Of a DNA stretch of 64,000 bases, positions 24,676-33,769 are shown one piece after another. A program made the translations under genes and the position numbers. The notes beneath the pieces were generated by a model. It did not search any database. It saw only the letters and a program-made list of their open reading frames with translations, and had not been told where the DNA came from. The stretch spans positions 1 to 64,000 of the forward strand of contig NZ_QWGL01000016.1 in assembly GCF_003435375.1 (NCBI RefSeq), written 5' to 3'. Source of the stretch: Clostridium sp. AM34-11AC (lineage in GTDB: Bacteria > Bacillota > Clostridia > Lachnospirales > Lachnospiraceae). Position 1 is the first letter of the stretch; every line of letters starts with the position of its first letter.

Positions 24676-26547
24676 ATGCTGCTTGATCATATAAAACAGT
24701 CTTCGGACATCAAAAAACTGAAAGAAGACCAGTATCCGGAGCTTGCGCGGGAGATCCGCCAGTTCCTGATCGAAAAAATAAGTAAAACAGGCGGTCATCT
24801 CGCTTCAAACCTCGGGGTTGTGGAACTTACGATGGCGCTGCATCTGGCGTTCGACCTTCCAAAGGATAAAATCGTCTGGGATGTGGGCCATCAGGCCTAC
24901 ACCCACAAGCTTTTAAGCGGAAGAAAAGCCGGTTTTGATGACCTGCGCCAGTTTGGCGGAATGAGCGGATTCCCGAAGAGAAAGGAAAGCCCTTACGATG
25001 CCTTCGACACAGGACACAGCTCCACCTCCATCTCTGCGGGTCTCGGTCTCGCCCAGGCGAGAGAGATCACAGAGGAAGATTATTCGGTGATTTCGGTCAT
25101 CGGAGACGGTGCCCTGACCGGCGGAATGGCATATGAGGCATTGAACAACGCGGCCCAGATCAGAAAAAATTTTATTATTGTTCTGAATGACAATGAGATG
25201 TCCATTTCCAGGAACGTGGGCGGAATGTCGAAATATCTCAGCAGTGTCCGCACAAAAGAAGGATATGCGGAGCTAAAGCTCCGAGTGGAACGGACACTTT
25301 CCGCGATCCCTGTGATCGGAAGACCGCTGGCATACGGTCTGTACCAGTTAAAGAACGGGATCAAACAGTTCCTTGTTCCGGGAATGTTATTTGAGGACAT
25401 GGGGATCACGTATCTGGGGCCTGTGGACGGCCATAACGTTCAGGAAATGATCCGTGTATTTAAGGAGGCGAAGCGCGTCCAGCATGCGGTCTTAGTCCAT
25501 GTTATCACGAAAAAGGGAAAAGGCTACAAGCCGGCGGAAGAAAATCCGGCGAGATTCCACGGTGTGGAACCATTCGATATCAAGACCGGAAATCCTTTAA
25601 AGAAAAAGGAGTTTCCGAGCTACACGGATGTATTCTCAGAGAAGATCTGCGAACTTGCCGGAAAGAATAAAAGAATCGTGGCTCTGACAGCAGCCATGCC
25701 GGACGGAACAGGACTCACGAAGTTTGCGAAGGAATTCCCAAAACGGTTCTTTGATGTGGGAATCGCGGAGGCCCATGAGGTGACATCGGCGGCAGGTATG
25801 GCGGCAGCGGGACTGAAGCCCGTAGTTGCGGTGTATTCTTCTTTTTTACAGCGCGGCTATGATCAGGTGCTTCACGATGTCTGTATTCAGGGGCTTCCAG
25901 TGCTGTTTGCCATCGACCGGGCTGGTCTTGTCGGAAGCGACGGGGAGACACATCAGGGGATTTTTGATATTTCCTTCTTAAGTCTTGTGCCCGGAATGAA
26001 CATCATGGCACCGAAAAACTGCTGGGAGCTTCAGGACATGCTGGAGTTCGGCGTGAATTTTGACGCGCCCCTCGCCATCCGTTATCCGAGAGGACAGGCG
26101 TACCGCGGACTGGAAGAATTTCGCACTCCTGTCGAATATGGAAAGGCGGAGATGCTCTACGAGGAGTCGGAAATCGCACTTTTTGCCCTCGGAAGCATGG
26201 TGAGTACCGGCGAACACGTCCGGGAAAAATTAAAGGAAAAAGGACAGCCCTGTACCTTAGTGAACGCAAGATTTGTAAAGCCGCTCGATACGGATATGAT
26301 CGATCGTCTCTGCAAGACGCATAAACTGATCGTCACCATGGAAGAGAATGTTCTCCGCGGCGGCATGGGCATGTATGTCACAAAATATATCCATGAAAAA
26401 CACCCGGAGATCCGCGTGATCCAGATCGCGCTTCCGGATGCCTATGTAGAACACGGAAATGTTTCTGTGCTCAGGGAGATGCTTGGAATTAACAGCGATT
26501 CTGTGATCAGACGCATTGAGAAGGAATTTTTAAACGAGAAGAGATAA
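24676..26547 (+). CDS. dxs: 1-deoxy-D-xylulose-5-phosphate synthase
   Basis: Thiamine-diphosphate enzyme joining pyruvate and glyceraldehyde 3-phosphate, the first step of the MEP isoprenoid pathway. 623 residues: GHQAYTHKLL near 76-85, thiamine-binding VIGDGALTGGMAYEALNNA near 139-157, and the transketolase C-terminal half with the DRAGLVGSDGETHQG signature. It follows ispA by 37 bp. Confidence 0.95.
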   Translation: MLLDHIKQSSDIKKLKEDQYPELAREIRQFLIEKISKTGGHLASNLGVVELTMALHLAFDLPKDKIVWDVGHQAYTHKLLSGRKAGFDDLRQFGGMSGFPKRKESPYDAFDTGHSSTSISAGLGLAQAREITEEDYSVISVIGDGALTGGMAYEALNNAAQIRKNFIIVLNDNEMSISRNVGGMSKYLSSVRTKEGYAELKLRVERTLSAIPVIGRPLAYGLYQLKNGIKQFLVPGMLFEDMGITYLGPVDGHNVQEMIRVFKEAKRVQHAVLVHVITKKGKGYKPAEENPARFHGVEPFDIKTGNPLKKKEFPSYTDVFSEKICELAGKNKRIVALTAAMPDGTGLTKFAKEFPKRFFDVGIAEAHEVTSAAGMAAAGLKPVVAVYSSFLQRGYDQVLHDVCIQGLPVLFAIDRAGLVGSDGETHQGIFDISFLSLVPGMNIMAPKNCWELQDMLEFGVNFDAPLAIRYPRGQAYRGLEEFRTPVEYGKAEMLYEESEIALFALGSMVSTGEHVREKLKEKGQPCTLVNARFVKPLDTDMIDRLCKTHKLIVTMEENVLRGGMGMYVTKYIHEKHPEIRVIQIALPDAYVEHGNVSVLREMLGINSDSVIRRIEKEFLNEKR

Positions 26548-26559
26548 GGAGCAAAGCCA

Positions 26560-27369
26560 ATGAAAGAACGGTTGGATGTTCTGCTGGTAAAGAGAAATCT
26601 GGCGGAGTCCAGAGAGAAGGCGAAGGCGGTCATCATGTCCGGCATCGTCTATGTGGATGGACAGAAGGAAGACAAGGCGGGATCCATGTTCGACGAGACA
26701 GCGAACGTGGAGGTGCGCGGAACCACATTAAAATATGTGAGCCGCGGCGGCCTGAAACTGGAGAAGGCCATGACACATTTCGGCGTGACATTAGAGGGAA
26801 AGATCTGTATGGACGTTGGAGCGTCCACGGGCGGATTTACGGACTGCATGCTTCAGAATGGGGCAGTGAAGGTTTATTCTGTGGATGTGGGACATGGACA
26901 GCTGGCGTGGAAGCTCAGAAATGATGAGCGCGTGGTCTGCATGGAAAAGACAAATATCCGTTATGTGACTCCGGAGGAGATCCCGGACAGGATCCAGTTT
27001 GTATCCATTGACGTCTCCTTTATTTCTTTGACGAAGGTTCTGGGGCCGGCGAAGGCGCTCATGGAGCCGGACGGAGAGGTCGTATGTCTGATCAAGCCGC
27101 AGTTTGAGGCAGGGCGTGAGAAGGTCGGAAAGAAGGGCGTTGTCCGTGAAAAATCCGTGCATCTTGAGGTGATCGAGATGGTCGCGTCCTTTGCGGGCAG
27201 CATCGGTTTTGAGGCGTTGCACCTGGAATTCTCCCCGATCAAGGGGCCGGAGGGAAATATCGAATATCTGCTCCATTTAAGAAACTGCACGGATGGAAGT
27301 ACATTTGCGAACGACACCATCGGCGCTTCCGAGATCGTTGAAAAGGCACACGAGACACTGGATAAATAA
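26560..27369 (+). CDS. tlyA: TlyA-family rRNA 2'-O-methyltransferase
   Basis: 269 residues: N-terminal S4 RNA-binding domain (RLDVLLVKRNLAESREKAKAVI, about 3-60) and an FtsJ-like Rossmann methyltransferase with DVGASTGGFTDCML near 84-97. TlyA proteins methylate ribosomal RNA cytidines. It starts 12 bp after dxs in a conserved clostridial order. Confidence 0.93.
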   Translation: MKERLDVLLVKRNLAESREKAKAVIMSGIVYVDGQKEDKAGSMFDETANVEVRGTTLKYVSRGGLKLEKAMTHFGVTLEGKICMDVGASTGGFTDCMLQNGAVKVYSVDVGHGQLAWKLRNDERVVCMEKTNIRYVTPEEIPDRIQFVSIDVSFISLTKVLGPAKALMEPDGEVVCLIKPQFEAGREKVGKKGVVREKSVHLEVIEMVASFAGSIGFEALHLEFSPIKGPEGNIEYLLHLRNCTDGSTFANDTIGASEIVEKAHETLDK

Positions 27370-27389
27370 GGCATAACAGGCATAATTTT

Positions 27390-28238
27390 ATGAAGAAATT
27401 TTACATCGTTGCAAATCCTGACAAAGAGAATACGAAGAATATGCAGGCGGCTATTGAAAAGTACCTGAAGACTCACGGCGCGGGAGTTTCCTTGGGGAAA
27501 AGTGTGTCCGGACATGGAAATCCGTATACGGATCCGGAGGAGGTACCTGCGGATACCGAATGTGTCATCACGCTGGGCGGGGACGGAACCCTGATCCAGG
27601 CGGCAAGGGATCTTGCAGGGAGAAATCTTCCGATGATCGGTATCAATCTCGGCGGCCTCGGCTATCTTACCCAGATCGGCCGGGAAGGCGATGTAAAGGA
27701 GCTTCTGGATGCGCTTTTGGAGGACTGCTATGAACTTCAGGAACGCATGATGTTGAAGGGCTGTGTTTACCGGAACGCAAGGCCGGTGAAAGAGAGCATT
27801 GCGCTCAATGATATCGTCCTGACAAGGGACGGAGATCCACGGGTATTAAAACTAAAGCTTTACGTGGACGGACAGTTCTTAAATGAATTCAGCGCTGACG
27901 GTATGATCGTTGCGACTCCTACGGGATCCACGGCGTACAATCTGTCGGCGGGGGGACCGATCGCCCAGCCGGACGGACAGCTGATGATCCTTACACCGAT
28001 CTGCCCGCATACGCTGACATCGAGAACGATCGTTTTCGGAGCGGATAGCCGGATCAGGATCGAGATCCCGGCAACAAACCGGGGCAGTCAGGTGGCGGCT
28101 TTTGACGGCGACACGTTAGTGCGGCTGGAAAATGGGGATTATATTGAGATCACAAAGGCAGAGACGGTGACAAGAGTTGTGAAGCTTGATCACCGGTCAT
28201 TCCTTGATATTTTAAAGATGAAGATGTACGACGCGTGA
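27390..28238 (+). CDS. nadK: NAD kinase
   Basis: Phosphorylates NAD to NADP. 282 residues, with the GGDGT motif (GGDGTLIQAARDL near 64) and the nucleotide-binding TPTGSTAYNLSAGGP near 176-190. It ends four bases inside a non-coding extension of the argR frame and is part of the tlyA-nadK-argR-recN run. Confidence 0.95.
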   Translation: MKKFYIVANPDKENTKNMQAAIEKYLKTHGAGVSLGKSVSGHGNPYTDPEEVPADTECVITLGGDGTLIQAARDLAGRNLPMIGINLGGLGYLTQIGREGDVKELLDALLEDCYELQERMMLKGCVYRNARPVKESIALNDIVLTRDGDPRVLKLKLYVDGQFLNEFSADGMIVATPTGSTAYNLSAGGPIAQPDGQLMILTPICPHTLTSRTIVFGADSRIRIEIPATNRGSQVAAFDGDTLVRLENGDYIEITKAETVTRVVKLDHRSFLDILKMKMYDA

Positions 28239-28345
28239 ATTTACAGCGGAATAGCGCTGCAGGACACGCAGGACGGTGTGCGGATTTCTTCAAAAGAAGT
28301 GAAACGGACACTGATACAGGACGAGATCAGAAAGGGGCAGCAGAC

Positions 28346-28798
28346 ATGAAGGTTGACAGACACAGTAAGATCGTGGAGCTGATTGGAAAATATCAGATCG
28401 AGACGCAGGAGGAGCTTGCGGAGTATCTGAAAAAGGCCGGATATCATGTGACACAGGCGACAGTATCGAGGGATATCCGTGAACTGAAGCTCACGAAAGC
28501 TCCTGGAAAAAATGGCCGCCAGTGCTATGCAGTCATGCAGCATCAGAAAGATTTTGGCGAGAAATATATCCGTATTTTCAGGGACTGCTATGTGTCCATG
28601 GACATGGCACAGAATATTCTTGTGATCAAGACGGTTTCCGGTATGGCGATGGCAGTCGCTGAGGCACTGGATGTGATCGGTTTTCATGAGATCGTCGGAT
28701 GTGTGGCCGGAGACAATACGATCATGTGCGCGGTGCGGACCGTGGATGACACGATCATTCTGATGGATAAGCTGAAGAAGATCATTGAAGGAAAGTAA
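28346..28798 (+). CDS. argR: Arginine repressor ArgR
   Basis: Hexameric arginine-sensing repressor. 150 residues: N-terminal winged helix (about 1-70, with VTQATVSRDIRELKL) and C-terminal arginine-binding domain with GCVAGDNTIM near 117. The start at 28346 follows aaagggg. The TAA stop (28796-28798) is contributed by the first bases of a family A element; without it the frame would read Lys then TAG, so the protein is unchanged. Confidence 0.94.
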   Translation: MKVDRHSKIVELIGKYQIETQEELAEYLKKAGYHVTQATVSRDIRELKLTKAPGKNGRQCYAVMQHQKDFGEKYIRIFRDCYVSMDMAQNILVIKTVSGMAMAVAEALDVIGFHEIVGCVAGDNTIMCAVRTVDDTIILMDKLKKIIEGK

Positions 28799-28923
28799 CT
28801 GTTCAGTAGGTCTGCGCATTTACTGCGCTGACCGTAAGAAAACTTAGAATAGAAGGCAAAAATCCTATCGGCACAGCCGATTTGGAATGGATTTTTGCGC
28901 GTAACTGTTTACTGAACAGTTAC
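28795..28923 (+). mobile_element. Repeat family A (MITE-like), copy 6
   Basis: 129 bp, a slightly shorter copy. Flanks gaaggaaa (28787-28794) and ggaggaaa (28924-28931) agree at 7 of 8. Its first bases GTAA form the argR stop codon. Together with the spacer to 29058 it separates argR from the SOS-type promoter of recN. Confidence 0.88.
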
Positions 28924-29058
28924 GGAGGAAAATAGGCTTTGGACTTTTTTGTTTAAGGCAGAATATTGCAGAAATATTGAGCCCTGCGGAGCAGAAACGG
29001 GATAATTACCTGGTTTTGCTGTGCAGGGATTTTTTTAGGAAACAGAACGGAAAAAAGA

Positions 29059-29134
29059 GAACAACTGTTCGAAAAACACTGGACAATCGAACGTATGTGT
29101 GCTATACTCGTTTTACCAAATCGAACAAATGTTT
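29059..29134 (+). promoter_or_regulatory. recN promoter with three LexA-type boxes
   Basis: TGGACA (29080-29085), 17-bp spacer, TATACT (29103-29108). Three sites fit the Gram-positive LexA/DinR consensus CGAAC-N4-GTTYG: GAACAACTGTTC (29059-29070, perfect palindrome), CGAACGTATGTGT (29088-29100, inside the spacer, one deviation) and CGAACAAATGTTT (29122-29134). DNA-damage control of recN is therefore expected. Confidence 0.8.
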
Positions 29135-29165
29135 TATTTTCATAGAGGGAAAGCGAGGGAACAGG

Positions 29166-30857
29166 ATGCTTGTTGGTTTACATGTAAAAAATCTTGCTCT
29201 GATTGAGCAGGCGGACGTGGAGTTTGGAAACGGTTTAAATATCCTGACCGGTGAGACCGGAGCCGGAAAGTCGATTATCATTGGCTCTGTTGCCCTGGCG
29301 CTGGGCGCGAAAGCGTCAAGGGATATGATCAGATGTGGGGAAGAGTATGCGTATATTGAGCTTATTTTTTCGGTTGATGACGAGAAAAAACGGGAAGAAT
29401 TAAAGAAAATGGATGTGTATCCGGATGAAGATGGTCTTTTGATCATCTCAAAAAAGATCACCCAGACGAGAAGCATCAGCCGGATCAATGACGAGACAGT
29501 GACGACGGCGCGCTTAAAAGCCGTGACCGGAAAGCTTCTCGATATCCATGGACAGCATGAACACCAGTCATTGCTTCATAAACAGAAGCATCTGGAGATC
29601 CTTGATGAATATTCCTGGAGAGAGACGGGAAGCTTAAAAAGAAATGTGGCAGAGAGTTACCGGAGATATCTGGAATTAAAAGGAAAGCTTGACGGATTCT
29701 CTCTGGATGAGGAAAGCCGGAAGCGAGAACTTGATTTTGTGAGATTCGAGATCGATGAGATTGAGAATTCTGCATTAAAACCGGGCGAAGAGGAAGAACT
29801 TGCGGCGAAATTCCGCAAATTTTCCCACAGTCAAAAGATTATGGAAAGCTTACAGGGAGCTTATCAGGCGGTAGATGGAGATGCGATCGGCCGTGCGTAC
29901 CGTGAGATGGAAAGTGTGGCAGCCTACGATGAAAGACTGTCCGGGATCGCTGCTGGTCTTTCTGACGCGGAAAGTATTTTATCGGATATCTGCAGGTCGA
30001 TCTCAGACTATATGGATGAGATGGAGTTTTCAGGGGAAGATTTTAAAAAGACGGAAGAACGTCTGGATCTTGTCCGTGGAATTATGGCAAAATACGGAAA
30101 CAGCGAGGAAGCTGTCTTAAAATGTCTGGAAGAGAAGAAAAAACGCCTTGAGGAACTGGAAAACTATGCGGAACTGGCGTTTGCCGCAAAAGCCGAGTTT
30201 GAGGAGCAGAAGCGGGTTCTGGGACTTCTCTGCGGACGGCTCTCGAAGGAGAGAGAAAAAGCAGCAAAGATTCTGGAGAACCGGATCACGGAGGAGCTTG
30301 AGGACCTGAACTTCCTTCATGTGGAATTTCGGGTGGATGTACGCCGGACTGATCACTTTACGGCAGCCGGCTCCGACGAGGTAGAATTTTTGATCTCTAC
30401 AAATCCGGGAAGTATTCCGCCAAGGCCGCTGGGGGAAGTTGCTTCCGGCGGTGAGCTTTCAAGAATTATGCTGGCGATCAAGACGGTCCTTGCGGACACG
30501 GACGATATTCCAACTCTGATCTTCGATGAGATCGATACCGGTATCAGTGGACGGACTGCCCAGAAGGTATCGGAGCGCCTGTCCTATATCGGAAAAAAGC
30601 ACCAGGTACTCTGTATTACCCACCTTCCGCAGATCGCGGCAATGGCGGATACGCACTTTGAAATAAAAAAATCTGTGGAGAATGGTGTGACTGCGACGAA
30701 AATCAGAAAACTAACAGAGAAGGATGAGGTGGATGAACTCGCAAGACTCTTAGGCGGAGCTGAGATTACGGAAAAAGTACGGGAAAATGCCGAGGAGATG
30801 AAACGTCTGGCCGAGGAGACGAAGAATCACAGAGCTGTACTTCAAACAGCGGGATGA
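29166..30857 (+). CDS. recN: DNA repair protein RecN
   Basis: SMC-like ATPase that acts early in double-strand-break repair. 563 residues: Walker A GETGAGKSI (about 30-38), a central coiled coil with the ILDIHGQHEHQSLL motif, and C-terminal ABC signature ASGGELSRIML and Walker B TLIFDEIDTGISG. The ATG at 29166 is the family start; a longer reading from 28977 runs through the promoter. Regulated by the LexA boxes upstream. Confidence 0.95.
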   Translation: MLVGLHVKNLALIEQADVEFGNGLNILTGETGAGKSIIIGSVALALGAKASRDMIRCGEEYAYIELIFSVDDEKKREELKKMDVYPDEDGLLIISKKITQTRSISRINDETVTTARLKAVTGKLLDIHGQHEHQSLLHKQKHLEILDEYSWRETGSLKRNVAESYRRYLELKGKLDGFSLDEESRKRELDFVRFEIDEIENSALKPGEEEELAAKFRKFSHSQKIMESLQGAYQAVDGDAIGRAYREMESVAAYDERLSGIAAGLSDAESILSDICRSISDYMDEMEFSGEDFKKTEERLDLVRGIMAKYGNSEEAVLKCLEEKKKRLEELENYAELAFAAKAEFEEQKRVLGLLCGRLSKEREKAAKILENRITEELEDLNFLHVEFRVDVRRTDHFTAAGSDEVEFLISTNPGSIPPRPLGEVASGGELSRIMLAIKTVLADTDDIPTLIFDEIDTGISGRTAQKVSERLSYIGKKHQVLCITHLPQIAAMADTHFEIKKSVENGVTATKIRKLTEKDEVDELARLLGGAEITEKVRENAEEMKRLAEETKNHRAVLQTAG

Positions 30858-30912
30858 ATCGGCAGAATGAGAAAAAACTGACAGGGTGAAAATAAGAAAG
30901 CATCACATAATA

Positions 30913-30947
30913 GGAGAGGAGCAAAAAAGCTGCCTCTCCTTTTTTTA
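30913..30947 (+). terminator. Terminator of recN
   Basis: Stem ggagagg (30913-30919) with cctctcc (30933-30939), extended by agc/gct, then eight T. The rest of the gap to 31083 holds no further clear signal. Confidence 0.8.
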
Positions 30948-31083
30948 TAACGGTTTCTGTGACGGATGGGAATGACTGTCTGATAAAGTGGAAACGATAA
31001 AAGGGAAGCGGCAGCTTCGGAAAACTGCAGTGCAGGCGCGACAGCGGCGTTGCAGATAAAGAATGAATAAAGGAGGAGCTGCC

Positions 31084-32361
31084 ATGATGAAAAAAGAATC
31101 GTTTCGACGGATCCTGATCCGGATATTCTGGATTTCTCTCGTCTTTACAATCGGATTTTCCTGGGTCTATATCCGGTATGCAGTGCCGGATCGGCTGAAT
31201 CTGGTGGTCAATGAGGAAGAAGTCTTTCATTTCGCTCTTCCTCCCGGAGTGACCTTTGAGAGTGACAGCGAGGAGGTTGTCCTGAAGAATGCTTCAGAAA
31301 TCCCGCAAGGAATGATCCGGATCGAACGCCCGGATTCAGTCTCTATGTATGGGAAAAATGAGGGAAGCTACCGGGTTGGAATGAAGTTCCTGGGACTTAT
31401 CCGGATGAAAGACATTCAGGTGGAGGTAGTGGATGGATCTTATGCGATCCCCTGTGGAACGCCGGTGGGAATCTATTTAAAATCAAAGGGCGTTATGGTG
31501 ATTGGGACGGGGCAGATCACAAATGATACGGGAAACGTTGTGGAACCTGCTTACGGGCTTTTAAAGTCCGGAGACTATATCCAGACGGTGGACGGAGAAG
31601 ATCTGGAAGATAAAAATGATCTGGTGGACGCGGTGAGCGCGTCAGACGGAAAGACGCTGGCGCTCGGAATCCGGCGTGATGGTCGCAGGATCGAGGTTGA
31701 TATGACACCGGTTCTTGCGGAAGACGGAAGCTATAAGCTTGGTGCCTGGGTCAGGGATGATACTCAGGGAATCGGAACCATGACTTATGTGGATATGAAC
31801 GGAAATTTTGGTGCTCTTGGGCATGGAATCAGTGACAGTGATACCGGGGAACTGGTGGATATTGAAGGTGGGGAACTCTACGAGACCCAGATCCTCGGGA
31901 TCGAAAAAGGCCAGACCGGAAAGCCGGGAGTCATGTCGGGAGTGATCTATTACGGAAAAGGAACAAAACTGGGGGAAGTGAAGGAGAATACGGCAGAGGG
32001 AATCTACGGAACCGTAAACCAGCATTTTCTGGATTCAATAAAAACCGATGCGATTCCCGTCGGCTTCCGACAGGATACTCACAAGGGAACTGCGTACATC
32101 CGAAGCAATGTGTCCGGGGAAGTAAAAGATTATGAGATCGAAATTCAGAAGGTGGATTACGGCAGCATTCAGAAAAATAAAGGCCTGGTTCTCCGTGTTG
32201 TGGATGAGGAACTTTTAAATTTGACAAGCGGCATTGTTCAAGGTATGAGCGGTTCACCAATTATCCAGGACGGAAAACTTATCGGGGCTGTGACCCATGT
32301 GTTTATCAACGATCCGACGAGGGGGTATGGGATCTTTGCGGAGAATATGATCTCGCATTGA
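31084..32361 (+). CDS. spoIVB: SpoIVB sporulation serine peptidase
   Basis: Forespore-secreted S55 protease that triggers sigma-K activation by cutting the SpoIVFA brake. 425 residues: N-terminal membrane helix (about 12-32), a PDZ domain near 125-205, catalytic His in ALGHGISD and catalytic Ser in MSGSPII. The ATG at 31084 follows aaaggagga; ATG at 31063 is inside that region. In most spore formers spo0A follows this gene; here an aroD gene on the other strand follows. Confidence 0.93.
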   Translation: MMKKESFRRILIRIFWISLVFTIGFSWVYIRYAVPDRLNLVVNEEEVFHFALPPGVTFESDSEEVVLKNASEIPQGMIRIERPDSVSMYGKNEGSYRVGMKFLGLIRMKDIQVEVVDGSYAIPCGTPVGIYLKSKGVMVIGTGQITNDTGNVVEPAYGLLKSGDYIQTVDGEDLEDKNDLVDAVSASDGKTLALGIRRDGRRIEVDMTPVLAEDGSYKLGAWVRDDTQGIGTMTYVDMNGNFGALGHGISDSDTGELVDIEGGELYETQILGIEKGQTGKPGVMSGVIYYGKGTKLGEVKENTAEGIYGTVNQHFLDSIKTDAIPVGFRQDTHKGTAYIRSNVSGEVKDYEIEIQKVDYGSIQKNKGLVLRVVDEELLNLTSGIVQGMSGSPIIQDGKLIGAVTHVFINDPTRGYGIFAENMISH

Positions 32362-32482
32362 GCGGGTACAATTTATGGTAAAGGTATTTAGAGCTTATAG
32401 GGGTTTAACAGAAAGTGAGCAGAGGGGAGCTGGACACAGGGGGTATTGTTGTGAAGGAGCTCATATCCGTGTGAACAGTCAT

Positions 32483-33238
32483 TTATGCCAGCGTTTGCAG
32501 GAACGTGCTTAACAGGTTCGCCGGGATCTGCCCTGGCGCAGATGCCTTTCCTGCGGTTCCGAAGGTCACGCAGGAGCCGACGAGCTGACCGCAGATACGG
32601 CTGATGACGCCGGTGGGGCTCATGGACATGGTGATCACCGGGGTATCACTGTGCTCCTCCTTCATGGTCAACGTTGCGTCAAGCAGAGTCAGGACATCCC
32701 GCTCACACTGCGGCATCACCGCGAATTTCACGATATCAGCGCCCAGGGACTGCATCAGGCAGAGATTGCTTATGATGATGTTCTTATCCGGCGTTGCGGT
32801 AAAGTCGTGGCGGGAAGCGACGACTTTCACGCCAACCCTGTGGGCTGCCGCAATGATCGTTTTCATCGTCTCTTCCCCACGGGAGAGTTCCACGTCAACG
32901 AGGTCGATGAGACCGCTGTCGATCACGGCAAGGATCGTCTTCGTGTAGGTCTCCGTATCGATCTCCATCATTCCGCCTTCCACTCTGGTACGGATCGTGA
33001 AGAGCACCGGAATATTTCCTAAAGCATTCCGGAATAAGGTCATTGCCTTGGTCCGGACTTCGGGATCTTCCATACCGGTGTAGAAGTCCGCGCGCCATTC
33101 GATCAGGTCGAACGGAGTATTCCGGATCAGATTTACAGATTTTTTCAGGTCATCGAGATTTGTATCCGTAACCGGAATGCAGATCTTCGGCATTCCGTCT
33201 CCCAATTTTACATTTCTTACTTTTACAATTGCTCCCAT
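32483..33238 (-). CDS. aroD: Type I 3-dehydroquinate dehydratase
   Basis: Shikimate-pathway enzyme forming 3-dehydroshikimate through a Schiff base. 251 residues: N-terminal LIEWRADF, catalytic His in VASRHDF and Schiff-base Lys in DIVKFAVMP, C-terminal SPTGVISRICG. It stands alone on the minus strand after spoIVB. It has its own promoter at 33377-33405 and a leader of about 130 nt. No terminator was seen downstream. Confidence 0.94.
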   Translation of the reverse strand: MGAIVKVRNVKLGDGMPKICIPVTDTNLDDLKKSVNLIRNTPFDLIEWRADFYTGMEDPEVRTKAMTLFRNALGNIPVLFTIRTRVEGGMMEIDTETYTKTILAVIDSGLIDLVDVELSRGEETMKTIIAAAHRVGVKVVASRHDFTATPDKNIIISNLCLMQSLGADIVKFAVMPQCERDVLTLLDATLTMKEEHSDTPVITMSMSPTGVISRICGQLVGSCVTFGTAGKASAPGQIPANLLSTFLQTLA

Positions 33239-33285
33239 AAGCGGTTACTCCCCTGTTTCTATATGATTGATGTAATATCCGGTCA

Positions 33286-33405
33286 TGCGTTATATAACGC
33301 ACATCTCGCAGAAAGAATGCCGGTGCTTTGTATTCCAAATCGGCAAAGCCTGCGAGGCGTGATCCGCTATGTCCATAGTATAAAGACAGGAGAGAGAAAA
33401 GTCAA
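33286..33405 (-). promoter_or_regulatory. aroD promoter and structured leader
   Basis: Minus strand: TTGACT (33400-33405), 17-bp spacer, TATACT (33377-33382). The leader can form a 7-bp stem (33305-33311 with 33350-33356) closing over a GCTTTG/CAAAGC hairpin (33325-33330 with 33344-33349), with a possible short GCCG/CGGC pairing that would form a pseudoknot. A 16-base palindrome (33286-33301) follows. Its function is not known. Confidence 0.5.
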
Positions 33406-33560
33406 CACTTACGCGCGTTAAAGTTTAAAAAATTAAAGCAATATATTAACGGGAACGATCAATTCCTACTTATCAAGCGAACTCATCGATCGATCGCAAA
33501 GGTGTGCAAAGAATTGTTAAAATAATATCATATAGATTTACAGGAAAGCAGTCTTATTCC

Positions 33561-33591
33561 TGCATTTCACACATCAATTTTTACCATTCAC
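33561..33591 (+). promoter_or_regulatory. Candidate LytTR-regulator binding repeat
   Basis: Two direct repeats, tgcatttcac (33561-33570) and taccattcac (33582-33591), have a 21-bp period; both continue as TTCACACA. Such two-turn direct repeats are typical of LytTR regulators (YpdB sites use a GGCATTTCAT repeat with the same period). They lie about 180 bp upstream of the TAXI gene. A LytTR system is encoded downstream of the transporter. The remaining 33406-33769 sequence is AT-rich with no other clear signal. Confidence 0.45.
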
Positions 33592-33769
33592 ACACGATTT
33601 TGTGCAGTTTGCACGAACCCCATTGTATCAGAGCTACGTTTACGTTAAAATTTAGACATGAAATGTGAAATATTTATAAAGAATATGAAGCATTTGAAAA
33701 GTGGGTATGTAATGATCCGGGTGGGACCGGACAATTACGGGTAAACAAAAAGAAGGAGAGGTAAACAGT

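Noticed and set aside
33239-33769. Protein gene in the gap before the TAXI receptor
   Set aside because: No frame with a ribosome site; the sequence is AT-rich and fits promoter and operator DNA only.
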